A model generated the notes under the pieces. That model did no database searches. It was given only the letters and a program-made list of their open reading frames with translations, and was not told the origin of the DNA. Positions 50,817-59,709 of a stretch of DNA of 64,000 nt are shown here, in pieces; position 1 is the stretch's first letter, and the number at the start of each line of letters is the position of its first letter. A program made the translations under genes and the position numbers. This DNA comes from Sinomonas albida (lineage in GTDB: Bacteria; Actinomycetota; Actinomycetes; Actinomycetales; Micrococcaceae): the NCBI RefSeq assembly GCF_004919045.1, contig NZ_SWDW01000005.1, positions 205,728-269,727 of the forward strand. The letters are read 5' to 3'.

Positions 50817-52964
50817 ATGAGCAGCAACATGACGATGCCGCTGGCCTTCGTGGTCACCCCGTCGCAGCCATTTCCGCTGGGGCTCACGCCTGCGCGGAGC
50901 GCCGAGCAACAGGCTGCGCAGTCGGTCAACCTTGCCGTCTACGCGCCCGGGCTCGACGCCGTCGACGTCCATTTCGTCGACGCGGCCGGCGCGTGGCGCA
51001 AGGAACCGCTGCCCGAGCTGACGGACGGCGTCCACCATGGGCTCGTTGCGGGCATGCCTGAGGGCACCCGCTACGCGTTCGCCGCGCGCACCGCGGGAGA
51101 CGGCAAGGTGCCCGGTCCCGGCGAGGCCGAGCTGCTCCTCGATCCGTATGCGCGCGCCGTGGCGACCGTCGAACTGCCCGGCGCGAAGGCGGAGCCGGAC
51201 GCCGGCCAGCTCATGGGCGTGCGGGTGCACGACCATTTCGACTGGGGCGGGATCGCGAAGCCGGGCGTCCCGTGGCGCGACACGATCATCTACGAGGCCC
51301 ATGTCCGCGGCCAGAGCATGCGCCACCCCGAGATCCCCGAGGAACTGCGCGGGACGTATGCCGGCATGGCCCACCCCGCCATGATCGAGCACCTCCAACG
51401 CCTCGGCGTGACGACAGTGGAGCTCCTCCCTGTCCACGCCCACCTCGACGAGATGCACCTCCAGGACCTCGGGCTCGCCAACTACTGGGGGTACAACACA
51501 GCGGCGTTCTTCGCGCCGCATCCCGGGTACGCGACGCGGGCGGCCCAACAACGCGGTCCGCAGGCGGTTCAGGACGAGCTCAAGGGCATGGTCAAGCTGC
51601 TCCACGCGGCCGGCATCGAAGTGGTCCTCGATGTGGTCTACAACCACACGGCTGAGGAGGGCCCGGACGGGCCGGTCGTGAGCTTCCGCGGGCTCGGAGA
51701 CCGCAGCTACTACCGGACGGATCCCGAGGGCCGGTACATCGACACGACCGGATGCGGGAACACGCTCGACTTCGGCAACCCGCGCGTCGTGCAGCTCGCG
51801 CTCGATTCGCTGCGGTACTGGACCGAGGAATTCCAGATCGACGGCTTCCGCTTCGACCTCGCCGTGACGCTGTGCCGCGACGCGCAGCACCAGTTCACGT
51901 CCCTGCACCCGTTCCTCGTCGCCGCCGCGGCCGATCCCGTGGTCTCGCGGGCCAAGCTCATCTCCGAGCCGTGGGACGTGGGCATGGGCGGCTGGCAGAC
52001 CGGCCGCTTCCCCCAGGGGTGGTCGGACTGGAACGACCACTACCGCGACACCGTGCGCGACTTCTGGCTCGGCGACCGTGGTGCGATCGAGGCCGGCGGG
52101 CTCGGCGGTTCGACGGCTCGCCTCGCCGACGTCCTGTCAGGCTCGCACGGGCTGTTCGCGGAGTCCGGGCGCACGGCGCTCGCGTCGATCAACTTCGTCA
52201 CGGCCCACGATGGCTTCACGCTCGCGGACCTCACGGCCTACCACCGCAAGCACAACGAGGCGAACGGCGAGCAGAACCGCGACGGCGCCACGCACAACCG
52301 CAGCTACAACCACGGCTTCGAGGGCCGGACCGAGGTCGAGTCCATCATCGCCGCGCGGACCCAGACGGCCAAGAACGTCATGGCCACCCTCATGGTCTCG
52401 CTCGGCGTGCCGATGATCACGGCGGGCGACGAGTTCGGGCGCACGCAGCAGGGCAACAACAACGCGTACTGCCAGGACAACGAGACCACGTGGCTCAACT
52501 GGAATCTGGACACCGCCGGCCGCGAGATGCTCGACCACACGCGCTGGCTCACCCGAATCCGGCGCGACTTCTTGGAGCGCCAGCCCGCGAGCTACCCCGC
52601 GCGCGAGGAGAGCAACTACTTCCATTGGTACGGCTCGGACGGGCGGCCCATGGACCCCGACCGCTGGCAGGACCCGAACCAGCGAATCCTGCAGTTCCTG
52701 CTCGGCTCGCGCGAGGGCTATCTCGACGGGCTCGTGGTGATCAACGGCGGTCCCCAGCTCGCCGAGCTCGTGTTCCCCGAGGCCTTCGGGCACGAGTACG
52801 CGTTCGAGCTGCGGTATTCGACGGCGCCGCGCGGCGAGCAGCGCATTGGCACGGTCTTCGCGAGCGGCCAGAACGATGTGGCGGAGCCATGGTCGCTTGC
52901 GATCTACCGCGCGCGGCATGGCGCTCCCGGCCTGCACACGAGCCCCTACGGCAAGTCGCCGTAG
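50817..52964 (+). CDS. glgX: Glycogen debranching enzyme GlgX
   Basis: 715 residues. An N-terminal CBM48-like domain precedes a GH13 barrel with VYNHTAEEG, the nucleophile Asp in IDGFRFDLAVTL, the acid Glu in LISEPWDVG and the third Asp in NFVTAHDGFTLADL. FGRTQQGNNNAYCQDNE is typical for GlgX/TreX. It removes alpha-1,6 branches. First gene of the alpha-glucan locus, convergent with glgP. Confidence 0.94.
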   Translation: MSSNMTMPLAFVVTPSQPFPLGLTPARSAEQQAAQSVNLAVYAPGLDAVDVHFVDAAGAWRKEPLPELTDGVHHGLVAGMPEGTRYAFAARTAGDGKVPGPGEAELLLDPYARAVATVELPGAKAEPDAGQLMGVRVHDHFDWGGIAKPGVPWRDTIIYEAHVRGQSMRHPEIPEELRGTYAGMAHPAMIEHLQRLGVTTVELLPVHAHLDEMHLQDLGLANYWGYNTAAFFAPHPGYATRAAQQRGPQAVQDELKGMVKLLHAAGIEVVLDVVYNHTAEEGPDGPVVSFRGLGDRSYYRTDPEGRYIDTTGCGNTLDFGNPRVVQLALDSLRYWTEEFQIDGFRFDLAVTLCRDAQHQFTSLHPFLVAAAADPVVSRAKLISEPWDVGMGGWQTGRFPQGWSDWNDHYRDTVRDFWLGDRGAIEAGGLGGSTARLADVLSGSHGLFAESGRTALASINFVTAHDGFTLADLTAYHRKHNEANGEQNRDGATHNRSYNHGFEGRTEVESIIAARTQTAKNVMATLMVSLGVPMITAGDEFGRTQQGNNNAYCQDNETTWLNWNLDTAGREMLDHTRWLTRIRRDFLERQPASYPAREESNYFHWYGSDGRPMDPDRWQDPNQRILQFLLGSREGYLDGLVVINGGPQLAELVFPEAFGHEYAFELRYSTAPRGEQRIGTVFASGQNDVAEPWSLAIYRARHGAPGLHTSPYGKSP

Positions 52965-52997
52965 GGGCTCGCGCCGCTCGCTAGCCGGCGTGCTTCG

Positions 52998-55616
52998 CTA
53001 GCCTGCGTTGACTACGAGCCCGAGCTCGGCCTTCGACGCGAGTGCCTCGTGCCGCGGCATGACCCGAACGGTGTAGCCGAACGGACCCGAGCGCTCGATC
53101 GTCACCGTGCCCCCGTAGAGGTACCGCCCGTTCCCGAGCGTCTGCACGGCATCCAGCTCGGCGATGCGCGTCTCCGTGAGGTCGTCGCTCTCGTCGACCC
53201 GGCCGTAGCCGATCTCCACGAGCACGTCCGAGGGGTTGAGCACGCCGAGGTTGAGGTACGCGTTGACGTGCAGGCGGTCGCCGATCTGCGGCACCTCGGA
53301 CAGCCCGCCGGACTCGATGTGCTCCACGTGGACCTGCGACCAGTTCGTGCGGACGTGCTTGGTCCACGCCGCGAGCTCGCGGGCCTGCTGGAAGTCGTCG
53401 GCACGGGCTGCGCGGCCCGAGATCGCGGCCGGCGTGTACAGCTCGCGGACGTAGTCGCCGAGCATGCGGTCGGCCGAGACTGCGGGTCCGAGGTGCGAGA
53501 GCGTGTGCTTGATCATCGACACCCAGTGCGTCGGCACCCCGTTGGTGCCCGTCGTCGAGGGGCCGGCGGCCCCCGCCGAGTCGGCACCCTCCGCCTTGCT
53601 CGAGGCCCCGTAGAAGCGTGGCGCCACGTGGTCCTCGATGAGCTCGTAGAGCGCCGCCGCCTCGACGTCGTCGCGCTCGTGCGGGCTCGCCTTGTCGCTC
53701 GCAGTCGGGATGGCCCAGCCGTTCGAGCCGTCGTACATCTCGTCCCACCAGCCGTCGAGCACGGACAGGTTGAGCGAGCCGTTGATCGCGGCCTTCATGC
53801 CGGACGTCCCGCAGGCCTCGAGCGGCCGGAGCGGGTTGTTGAGCCACACGTCGCACCCGGGGAAGAGCGTGCGGGCCATCGCGATGTCGTAGTTCGGCAG
53901 GAACGCGATGCGGTGCCGCACCTCCGGATCGTCCGTGAACCGCACGAGGTCCTGGATCATCTTCTTGCCCGCATCGTCGGCGGGGTGCGACTTGCCCGCG
54001 ATCACAATCTGGATCGGGTGCTCGGGGTCGAGCAGGAGCCGCTTGAGCCGCGCGGGGTCGCGCAGCATGAGCGTGAGCCGCTTGTACGTCGGAACGCGGC
54101 GGGCGAAGCCGATCGTGAGCACATCCGGATCGAGCACGGAGTCCGTCCAGGTCAGCTCGGCATCCGCGGCGCCGCGCTTCTTCCACGAAGCCCGCAGCCG
54201 CCGTCGCACGTCCTCGACGAGCCGCGCGCGGAGCTGCCGGCGCACGGCCCAGATCTCCTCGTCGCCCACGTTGAACACGACGTCCCAGCGGCCGCCCACC
54301 GCGGCGCCGGGCGCGAGCTCCTCGGCGAGGCCCGTGACCGACGAGTCGATCCAGGTGGGCACGTGGACGCCGTTCGTCACGGACGTGATCGGCACCTCGG
54401 AGTGGTCGAAGCCCGGCCACAGGCCCGCGAACATCGCGCGGGAGACCTCGCCGTGGAGCTTGGCGACTCCGTTCGCCCGCTGCGCGAGGCGAAGTCCCAT
54501 GACGGCCATGTTGAACACCGAGGGATCGCCGCCCTCGTAGCTCTCGCGGCCGAGCTCGAGGATCTTGCCCGTCGGCACAGCAGGGGCGAGGCCGGCCTCG
54601 AAGAAGTACTTGATCTGTGCGGCGTCGAAGCGGTCGATGCCCGCCGCGACCGGCGTGTGGGTCGTGAAGACGGTCGACGCGCGGCCCGCGACGAGTGCCT
54701 CGTCCCAGCTGAGCGGCTCCTCCGCGTCCATGAGCTCCTGGATGCGCTCGATCCCGAGGAAGCCTGCGTGCCCCTCGTTCGTGTGGAACACCTCGGGCGC
54801 GGGGCAGCCCCCGAGCCGCTCGTAGATGCGGATCGCCTTGACTCCGCCCATGCCGAGGAGCAGCTCCTGCTGGAGGCGGTGATCGCCGCCGCCGCCGTAG
54901 AGGCGATCCGTGATGGAGCGGGCGCCGTCGTCGTTCGCCGGGACGTTCGAATCGAGCAGGAGGAGGGGCACGCGGCCCACGTCGGCCCGCCAGATGTATG
55001 CGTGGAGCTTGCGGCCGTTGGGGAGGGGCAGTGTCACGACGGCGGGCGAGCCGTCCTCCTCCTTCAGCAGCGTGAGCGGGAGGGCGTCCGGATCGAGCAC
55101 CGGGTACGTCTCCTGCTGCCAGGCGTCCCGCGAGAGGGCCTGCTTGAAGTAGCCGGACTGGTACAGGAGGCCGACGCCGACGAGCGGGACCCCAAGGTCG
55201 GACGCCGCCTTGAGGTGGTCGCCGGCGAGGATCCCGAGGCCGCCCGAGTACTGGGGGAGCACCTCGGTGATGCCGAACTCGGGGGAGAAGTACGCGACAC
55301 AGCGCGGCGACTCCTCGCCGAGCATCTGGTACCAGCGCGGATCCTCGAGGTAGCGGCGCAGGTCCTCGCTCGCGGCCGCGACGCGCTCCACGACGTCGGC
55401 ATCCTCGGCGAGGTCCGCGAGCTTCTCCCGCGAGATCGAGCCGAGGAAGCCCACCGGATCGTGGCGGCTCTCCTCCCAGAGCGCGGGGTCGAGGCTCTCG
55501 AACAGCTTCCGGGTGGGCTGGTGCCACGACCAGCGGAGGTTCGTGGCAAGAGCACCCAGCGCCGCGATGGGCTCAGGCAGGACAGTGCGTACGGTGAAAC
55601 GACGGATGGCCTTCAC
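52998..55616 (-). CDS. glgP: Alpha-glucan phosphorylase
   Basis: 872 residues of the shorter actinobacterial type of glycogen/maltodextrin phosphorylase. It opens with the DUF3417 domain (LATNLRWSWHQPTRKLFESL). CVAYFSPEFGITEVLPQYSGGLGILAGDHLK is characteristic, and the PLP lysine lies in GTSGMKAAINGSLNLS. It releases glucose-1-phosphate. GTG 55616 has a -10 box 7 bases upstream and no ribosome site. Confidence 0.94.
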   Translation of the reverse strand: MKAIRRFTVRTVLPEPIAALGALATNLRWSWHQPTRKLFESLDPALWEESRHDPVGFLGSISREKLADLAEDADVVERVAAASEDLRRYLEDPRWYQMLGEESPRCVAYFSPEFGITEVLPQYSGGLGILAGDHLKAASDLGVPLVGVGLLYQSGYFKQALSRDAWQQETYPVLDPDALPLTLLKEEDGSPAVVTLPLPNGRKLHAYIWRADVGRVPLLLLDSNVPANDDGARSITDRLYGGGGDHRLQQELLLGMGGVKAIRIYERLGGCPAPEVFHTNEGHAGFLGIERIQELMDAEEPLSWDEALVAGRASTVFTTHTPVAAGIDRFDAAQIKYFFEAGLAPAVPTGKILELGRESYEGGDPSVFNMAVMGLRLAQRANGVAKLHGEVSRAMFAGLWPGFDHSEVPITSVTNGVHVPTWIDSSVTGLAEELAPGAAVGGRWDVVFNVGDEEIWAVRRQLRARLVEDVRRRLRASWKKRGAADAELTWTDSVLDPDVLTIGFARRVPTYKRLTLMLRDPARLKRLLLDPEHPIQIVIAGKSHPADDAGKKMIQDLVRFTDDPEVRHRIAFLPNYDIAMARTLFPGCDVWLNNPLRPLEACGTSGMKAAINGSLNLSVLDGWWDEMYDGSNGWAIPTASDKASPHERDDVEAAALYELIEDHVAPRFYGASSKAEGADSAGAAGPSTTGTNGVPTHWVSMIKHTLSHLGPAVSADRMLGDYVRELYTPAAISGRAARADDFQQARELAAWTKHVRTNWSQVHVEHIESGGLSEVPQIGDRLHVNAYLNLGVLNPSDVLVEIGYGRVDESDDLTETRIAELDAVQTLGNGRYLYGGTVTIERSGPFGYTVRVMPRHEALASKAELGLVVNAG

Positions 55617-55623
55617 GTGCGCC

Positions 55624-55629
55624 ACCCTA
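55624..55629 (-). promoter_or_regulatory. glgP: -10 box (TAGGGT) of leaderless glgP
   Basis: On the minus strand TAGGGT ends 7 bases before GTG 55616, and no ribosome site is present. Confidence 0.55.
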
Positions 55630-55799
55630 TCCGAGCCGGTCACGATGCTGAATACCATCCGGTAACGCGCCGGTGAATGACGCGTGGACGGCGCAGGCGA
55701 GCCCCTGATGCGGGGTCACGTCCTTCGCAATCGGCGAGAAGGCGGACTATGGTGGCGGATGTTCGACCCTTGCCGTGCCCGCCGCGAAAGGATCCTTCT

Positions 55800-57827
55800 G
55801 TGTCTGGTCTAGACCCCATTCTTCCCGACAAGCTCCGCTTCGGCCGGTTCCCCATCACGGACATCTCGCCCGTGGTCGAGAACGGGGACTTCCCAGCGAA
55901 GGCCCTTCCAGGGGAGGGGATCGTCATCTCGGCGACCGCGACCCGCGAGGGCCACGACGCCCTCGGAGTCTCCGCCGTCCTGTACAGCCCGCGCGGCAAG
56001 GAGAAGCAGCGCGTCCGCCTCGAGCAGGTCGGCAAGGGCCTTGACCGCTGGAGCGGTGTCCTCACGCCGGGGAAGGAGGGCCTGTGGAGCTTCGCCATCG
56101 AGGCGTGGCACGACCGCTACGGCACCTGGCACCACAACGCCGACGTCAAGATCGCCGCGAGCGTCGACGTCGAGCTCATGCTCGCCGAGGGCGCGAAGCT
56201 CCTGGGCGAGGCCGCGGACGACGACGACCGCTCCGAAGCGGACCGCCGCACCTTCCGCGCGGCCGCCGAGGCCCTCGCAAACACGTCCCGCTCGGTGCCC
56301 GAACGCCTCGCCGCCGGCGAATCGCCGGAGGTGCTCACCGCCGTCGAACGCTTCCCGATCCGCGAACTGGTGACGGTCACGAAGCCGTACCCGATCCTCG
56401 TCGAGCGGGACCGCGCGGGCCGCGGCTCGTGGTACGAGTTCTTCCCCCGCTCCGAGGGGGCCTGGCGCGACCAGCAGACGGGCCAGTGGACGTCCGGGAC
56501 GTTCCGCACGGCCGCCGAGCGGCTCCCGGCCGTGGCGGCCATGGGCTTCGACGTCCTGTACATGCCGCCCATCCACCCCATCGGGGTCGCGTTCCGCAAG
56601 GGCCCGAACAACACGCTCACCGCGGGCCCGGGCGATCCGGGGTCCCCGTGGGCCATCGGTGCGCCCGAGGGCGGGCACGACGCCATCCACCCCGACCTCG
56701 GCACGTTCGAGGATTTCGACGCGTTCGTGGCGCGGGCAAACGAGCTCGGACTCGAGGTGGCGCTCGACCTCGCGCTCCAGGCCTCGCCCGACCACCCGTG
56801 GGTCAAGAGCCACCCCGAGTGGTTCACCACCCGCGTGGACGGTTCGATCGCTTACGCAGAGAACCCGCCGAAGAAGTACCAGGACATCTATCCGCTCAAC
56901 TTCGACAACGACCCCGAGGGCCTGAGCCGCGAGATCCTGCGGATCGTGAACCTCTGGATCGACCACGGCGTCTCGATCTTCCGCGTGGACAATCCGCACA
57001 CCAAGCCCGTGTGGTTCTGGGAATGGCTCATCGGGAAGGTCAACAAGAAGAACCCGGACGTCGTGTTCCTCGCCGAGGCGTTCACGCGCCCGGCGATGAT
57101 GAAGTCGCTCGGGCGGGCCGGGTTCCAGCAGTCGTACTCGTACTTCACGTGGCGGAACACCCGCGAGGAGCTCGAGGAGTTCTTCACGATGATCACGAAG
57201 GAGTGGGCCCCGTTCTACCGGCCGAACCTCTTCGTCAACACGCCCGACATCCTCACGGAGTACCTCCAGTTCGGTGGCTGGCCCGCGTTCAAGATCCGGG
57301 CCGTCCTCGCCTCCATGGCCGCGCCGACGTGGGGCGTGTACGCGGGCTACGAGCTCTTCGAGCACGTCGCGCGCCCGGGGGCTGAGGAGTACATCGACAA
57401 CGAGAAGTTCGAGTACAAGCAGCGCGACTGGGGCCGGGCGGAGGCCGAGGGGCGTTCGCTCGCGCCGTACATCACGCGCCTCAACGAGATCCGGCGCGCG
57501 CACCCGGCGCTCGCGGACCTGCAGAACCTGACGCTGCACGGGTGCACCGACGACGCGACTCTCGTGTTCTCGAAGCACAAGGTGCTCGAGGACGGCGCGA
57601 AGGACACACTCATCGTCGTGGTCAACGTGGACCCGCACAGCACGCGGGAGAGCATGGTGCAGCTGGACCTCGAAGCGCTCGACCTCGAGCCGGGGCTCTT
57701 CGACGGGGACGGGAAATTCCGGGTTGACGATTTGATTTCTGGGCAGAGTTGGCAGTGGGGGAAGGAGAACTATGTGCGGCTCGACGCCCACGTCGAGCCC
57801 GCGCACATTCTCCACGTGAGGCGCTAG
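55800..57827 (+). CDS. glgE: Alpha-1,4-glucan:maltose-1-phosphate maltosyltransferase GlgE
   Basis: 675 residues. An N-terminal immunoglobulin-like domain and helical segment precede a GH13_3 barrel with LYMPPIHPIG, the nucleophile Asp in IFRVDNPHTKPVWFWE and the acid Glu in VFLAEAFTRPAMM. It extends alpha-glucans with maltose-1-phosphate made by maltokinase. GTG 55800 has AAAGGA 8 bases upstream. It is divergent from glgP. Confidence 0.95.
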   Translation: MSGLDPILPDKLRFGRFPITDISPVVENGDFPAKALPGEGIVISATATREGHDALGVSAVLYSPRGKEKQRVRLEQVGKGLDRWSGVLTPGKEGLWSFAIEAWHDRYGTWHHNADVKIAASVDVELMLAEGAKLLGEAADDDDRSEADRRTFRAAAEALANTSRSVPERLAAGESPEVLTAVERFPIRELVTVTKPYPILVERDRAGRGSWYEFFPRSEGAWRDQQTGQWTSGTFRTAAERLPAVAAMGFDVLYMPPIHPIGVAFRKGPNNTLTAGPGDPGSPWAIGAPEGGHDAIHPDLGTFEDFDAFVARANELGLEVALDLALQASPDHPWVKSHPEWFTTRVDGSIAYAENPPKKYQDIYPLNFDNDPEGLSREILRIVNLWIDHGVSIFRVDNPHTKPVWFWEWLIGKVNKKNPDVVFLAEAFTRPAMMKSLGRAGFQQSYSYFTWRNTREELEEFFTMITKEWAPFYRPNLFVNTPDILTEYLQFGGWPAFKIRAVLASMAAPTWGVYAGYELFEHVARPGAEEYIDNEKFEYKQRDWGRAEAEGRSLAPYITRLNEIRRAHPALADLQNLTLHGCTDDATLVFSKHKVLEDGAKDTLIVVVNVDPHSTRESMVQLDLEALDLEPGLFDGDGKFRVDDLISGQSWQWGKENYVRLDAHVEPAHILHVRR

Positions 57828-57912
57828 CCGGGCGCAGACCGCGGCGCTAACGTAGGGCACACTGCGCCGCCCGGACCCGTCAGCCAGACCCGTCGGAAGG
57901 ATCTCCCCCCAG

Positions 57913-59709
57913 ATGAACCTCGGCCAGCAGGCAAAGCAGCCGTACTCGTTCAACGCGCCCGGCCTCCAGCACGATCCGCACTGGTACCGCAAAGCCGTCT
58001 TCTACGAGGTTCTCGTGCGGGCGTTCGCCGACGCGAATGGCGACGGCTCCGGCGACATCCAAGGGCTCATCGACAAGCTCGACTACCTCCAATGGCTCGG
58101 AGTCGACTGCCTCTGGCTTCCCCCGTTCTTCGAGTCGCCCCTTCGGGATGGGGGCTACGACGTCTCCGACTACGAGTCGGTGCTGCCGGAGTTCGGGTCG
58201 ATCAGCGACTTCCAGCGCCTCGTCGCCGAGGCCCACGCGCGCGGCGTGCGGATCATCATCGACCTGCCGATCAACCACACCTCGGACCAGCACCGCTGGT
58301 TCCAGGAGTCGCGCCGGAATCCCGACGGGCCGTACGGAGACTTCTACGTGTGGAGCGACACGGACCAGAAGTACACGGACGCGCGCATCATCTTCATCGA
58401 CACCGAGGAATCGAACTGGACGTTCGATCCGATCCGGCGCCAGTTCTTCTGGCACCGCTTCTTCAGCCACCAGCCGGACCTCAACTTCGAGAACCCGGCT
58501 GTCGTCGACGCCGTGTTCGACGTCTTCAAGTTCTGGCTCGACCAGGGCGTGGACGGCATCAGGGCGGACGCGATCCCGTACCTCTTCGAGGAGGACGGCA
58601 CCAACTGCGAGAACCTCCCCGCGACCCACGAGTTCCTGGTGAAGCTCCGCGCGATGATGGACCAGAAGTACCCGGGCCGGATCATCATCGCGGAGGCAAA
58701 CCAGCCGCCGCACGAGGTCGTGGAGTACTTCGGCACGGAGGAGGAGCCGGAGTGCCATATGGCGTTCCACTTCCCGATCATGCCGAGGCTGTACTACGCG
58801 CTGCGCGACCAGCGGGCGCGGCCGATCATCGACACGATGGTGGACACCCCCGCGATCCCCCGCGGTGCCCAGTGGGGAACGTTCCTGCGAAACCACGACG
58901 AGCTCACGCTCGAGATGGTCACCATCGAGGAGCGCGAGGCGATGCTCGGCTGGTACGCGTCGGATCCGCGCATGCGGGCCAACATCGGTATCCGCCGCCG
59001 CCTCGCCTCGCTCCTCGACAACTCGCGGCACGAGCTCGAACTCATCAACGCTCTGCTGCTCTCGCTGCCCGGAAGCCCGTTCCTCTACTACGGCGACGAG
59101 GTCGGTATGGGGGACAACATCTGGCTCCAGGACCGCGACGCGGTCCGCACCCCGATGCAGTGGAACCCGGACCGCAATGCGGGTTTCTCCGTGGCGGATC
59201 CGGGCAAGCTGTACCTCCCGACCATCCAGTCGCTCGTCTACAACTACTCGATGGCCAACGTCGAGGCGGAGATGGCGCACTCGGGCTCGCTCCTGCGGTG
59301 GACGCGGAATATCCTCGGCGTGCGCCGTGGGCACCCGGTGTTCGGCCTCGGCAGCTATCGGAACATCAACGCGGAATCCGAGCAGGTCCTCGCGTTCGTC
59401 CGCGAGCTGCGCGCTGGGGAGGTCCCGGGCGAGCAGGAAGAGACCGTGCTCTGCGTCTTCAACCTGTCCGGCCATCCCGTGGCCTCGATGCTGGACCTCA
59501 ACGGCTACGAGGGCCGCGGCCTGCGCGACCTGTTCGGCGGCGAGCCGTTCTCGCAGATCGGCCCCGACGGCCGATTCCACGTGACGCTCGGCGCCCACGG
59601 CTACTACTGGCTGCGGATCCGCAGCGCGGGCAGTGTCCCGAGCAGCCCGTTCACGCAGGCGATGCCGATCATCACATCCGAGACCCAGCAAGGGGAGCTG
59701 ATCGAATGA
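57913..59709 (+). CDS. treS: Trehalose synthase / maltose alpha-glucosyltransferase TreS
   Basis: 598 residues, GH13_16. [20 protein letters not shown] and [21 protein letters not shown] are typical; [11 protein letters not shown] has the nucleophile Asp, IIAEANQPP the Glu and [11 protein letters not shown] the third Asp. It interconverts trehalose and maltose, feeding maltose to maltokinase. GGAAGGAT precedes ATG 57913. The stop overlaps the maltokinase-GlgB start (ATGA). Confidence 0.95.
   Translation: MNLGQQAKQPYSFNAPGLQHDPHWYRKAVFYEVLVRAFADANGDGSGDIQGLIDKLDYLQWLGVDCLWLPPFFESPLRDGGYDVSDYESVLPEFGSISDFQRLVAEAHARGVRIIIDLPINHTSDQHRWFQESRRNPDGPYGDFYVWSDTDQKYTDARIIFIDTEESNWTFDPIRRQFFWHRFFSHQPDLNFENPAVVDAVFDVFKFWLDQGVDGIRADAIPYLFEEDGTNCENLPATHEFLVKLRAMMDQKYPGRIIIAEANQPPHEVVEYFGTEEEPECHMAFHFPIMPRLYYALRDQRARPIIDTMVDTPAIPRGAQWGTFLRNHDELTLEMVTIEEREAMLGWYASDPRMRANIGIRRRLASLLDNSRHELELINALLLSLPGSPFLYYGDEVGMGDNIWLQDRDAVRTPMQWNPDRNAGFSVADPGKLYLPTIQSLVYNYSMANVEAEMAHSGSLLRWTRNILGVRRGHPVFGLGSYRNINAESEQVLAFVRELRAGEVPGEQEETVLCVFNLSGHPVASMLDLNGYEGRGLRDLFGGEPFSQIGPDGRFHVTLGAHGYYWLRIRSAGSVPSSPFTQAMPIITSETQQGELIE

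Noticed and set aside
53049..55676. 875-codon open frame on the plus strand opposite glgP
   Set aside because: It is an exact antisense shadow of the glgP frame, with no ribosome site and a repetitive Arg/Val/Glu/His-rich translation without domains, as expected from high GC at third positions.
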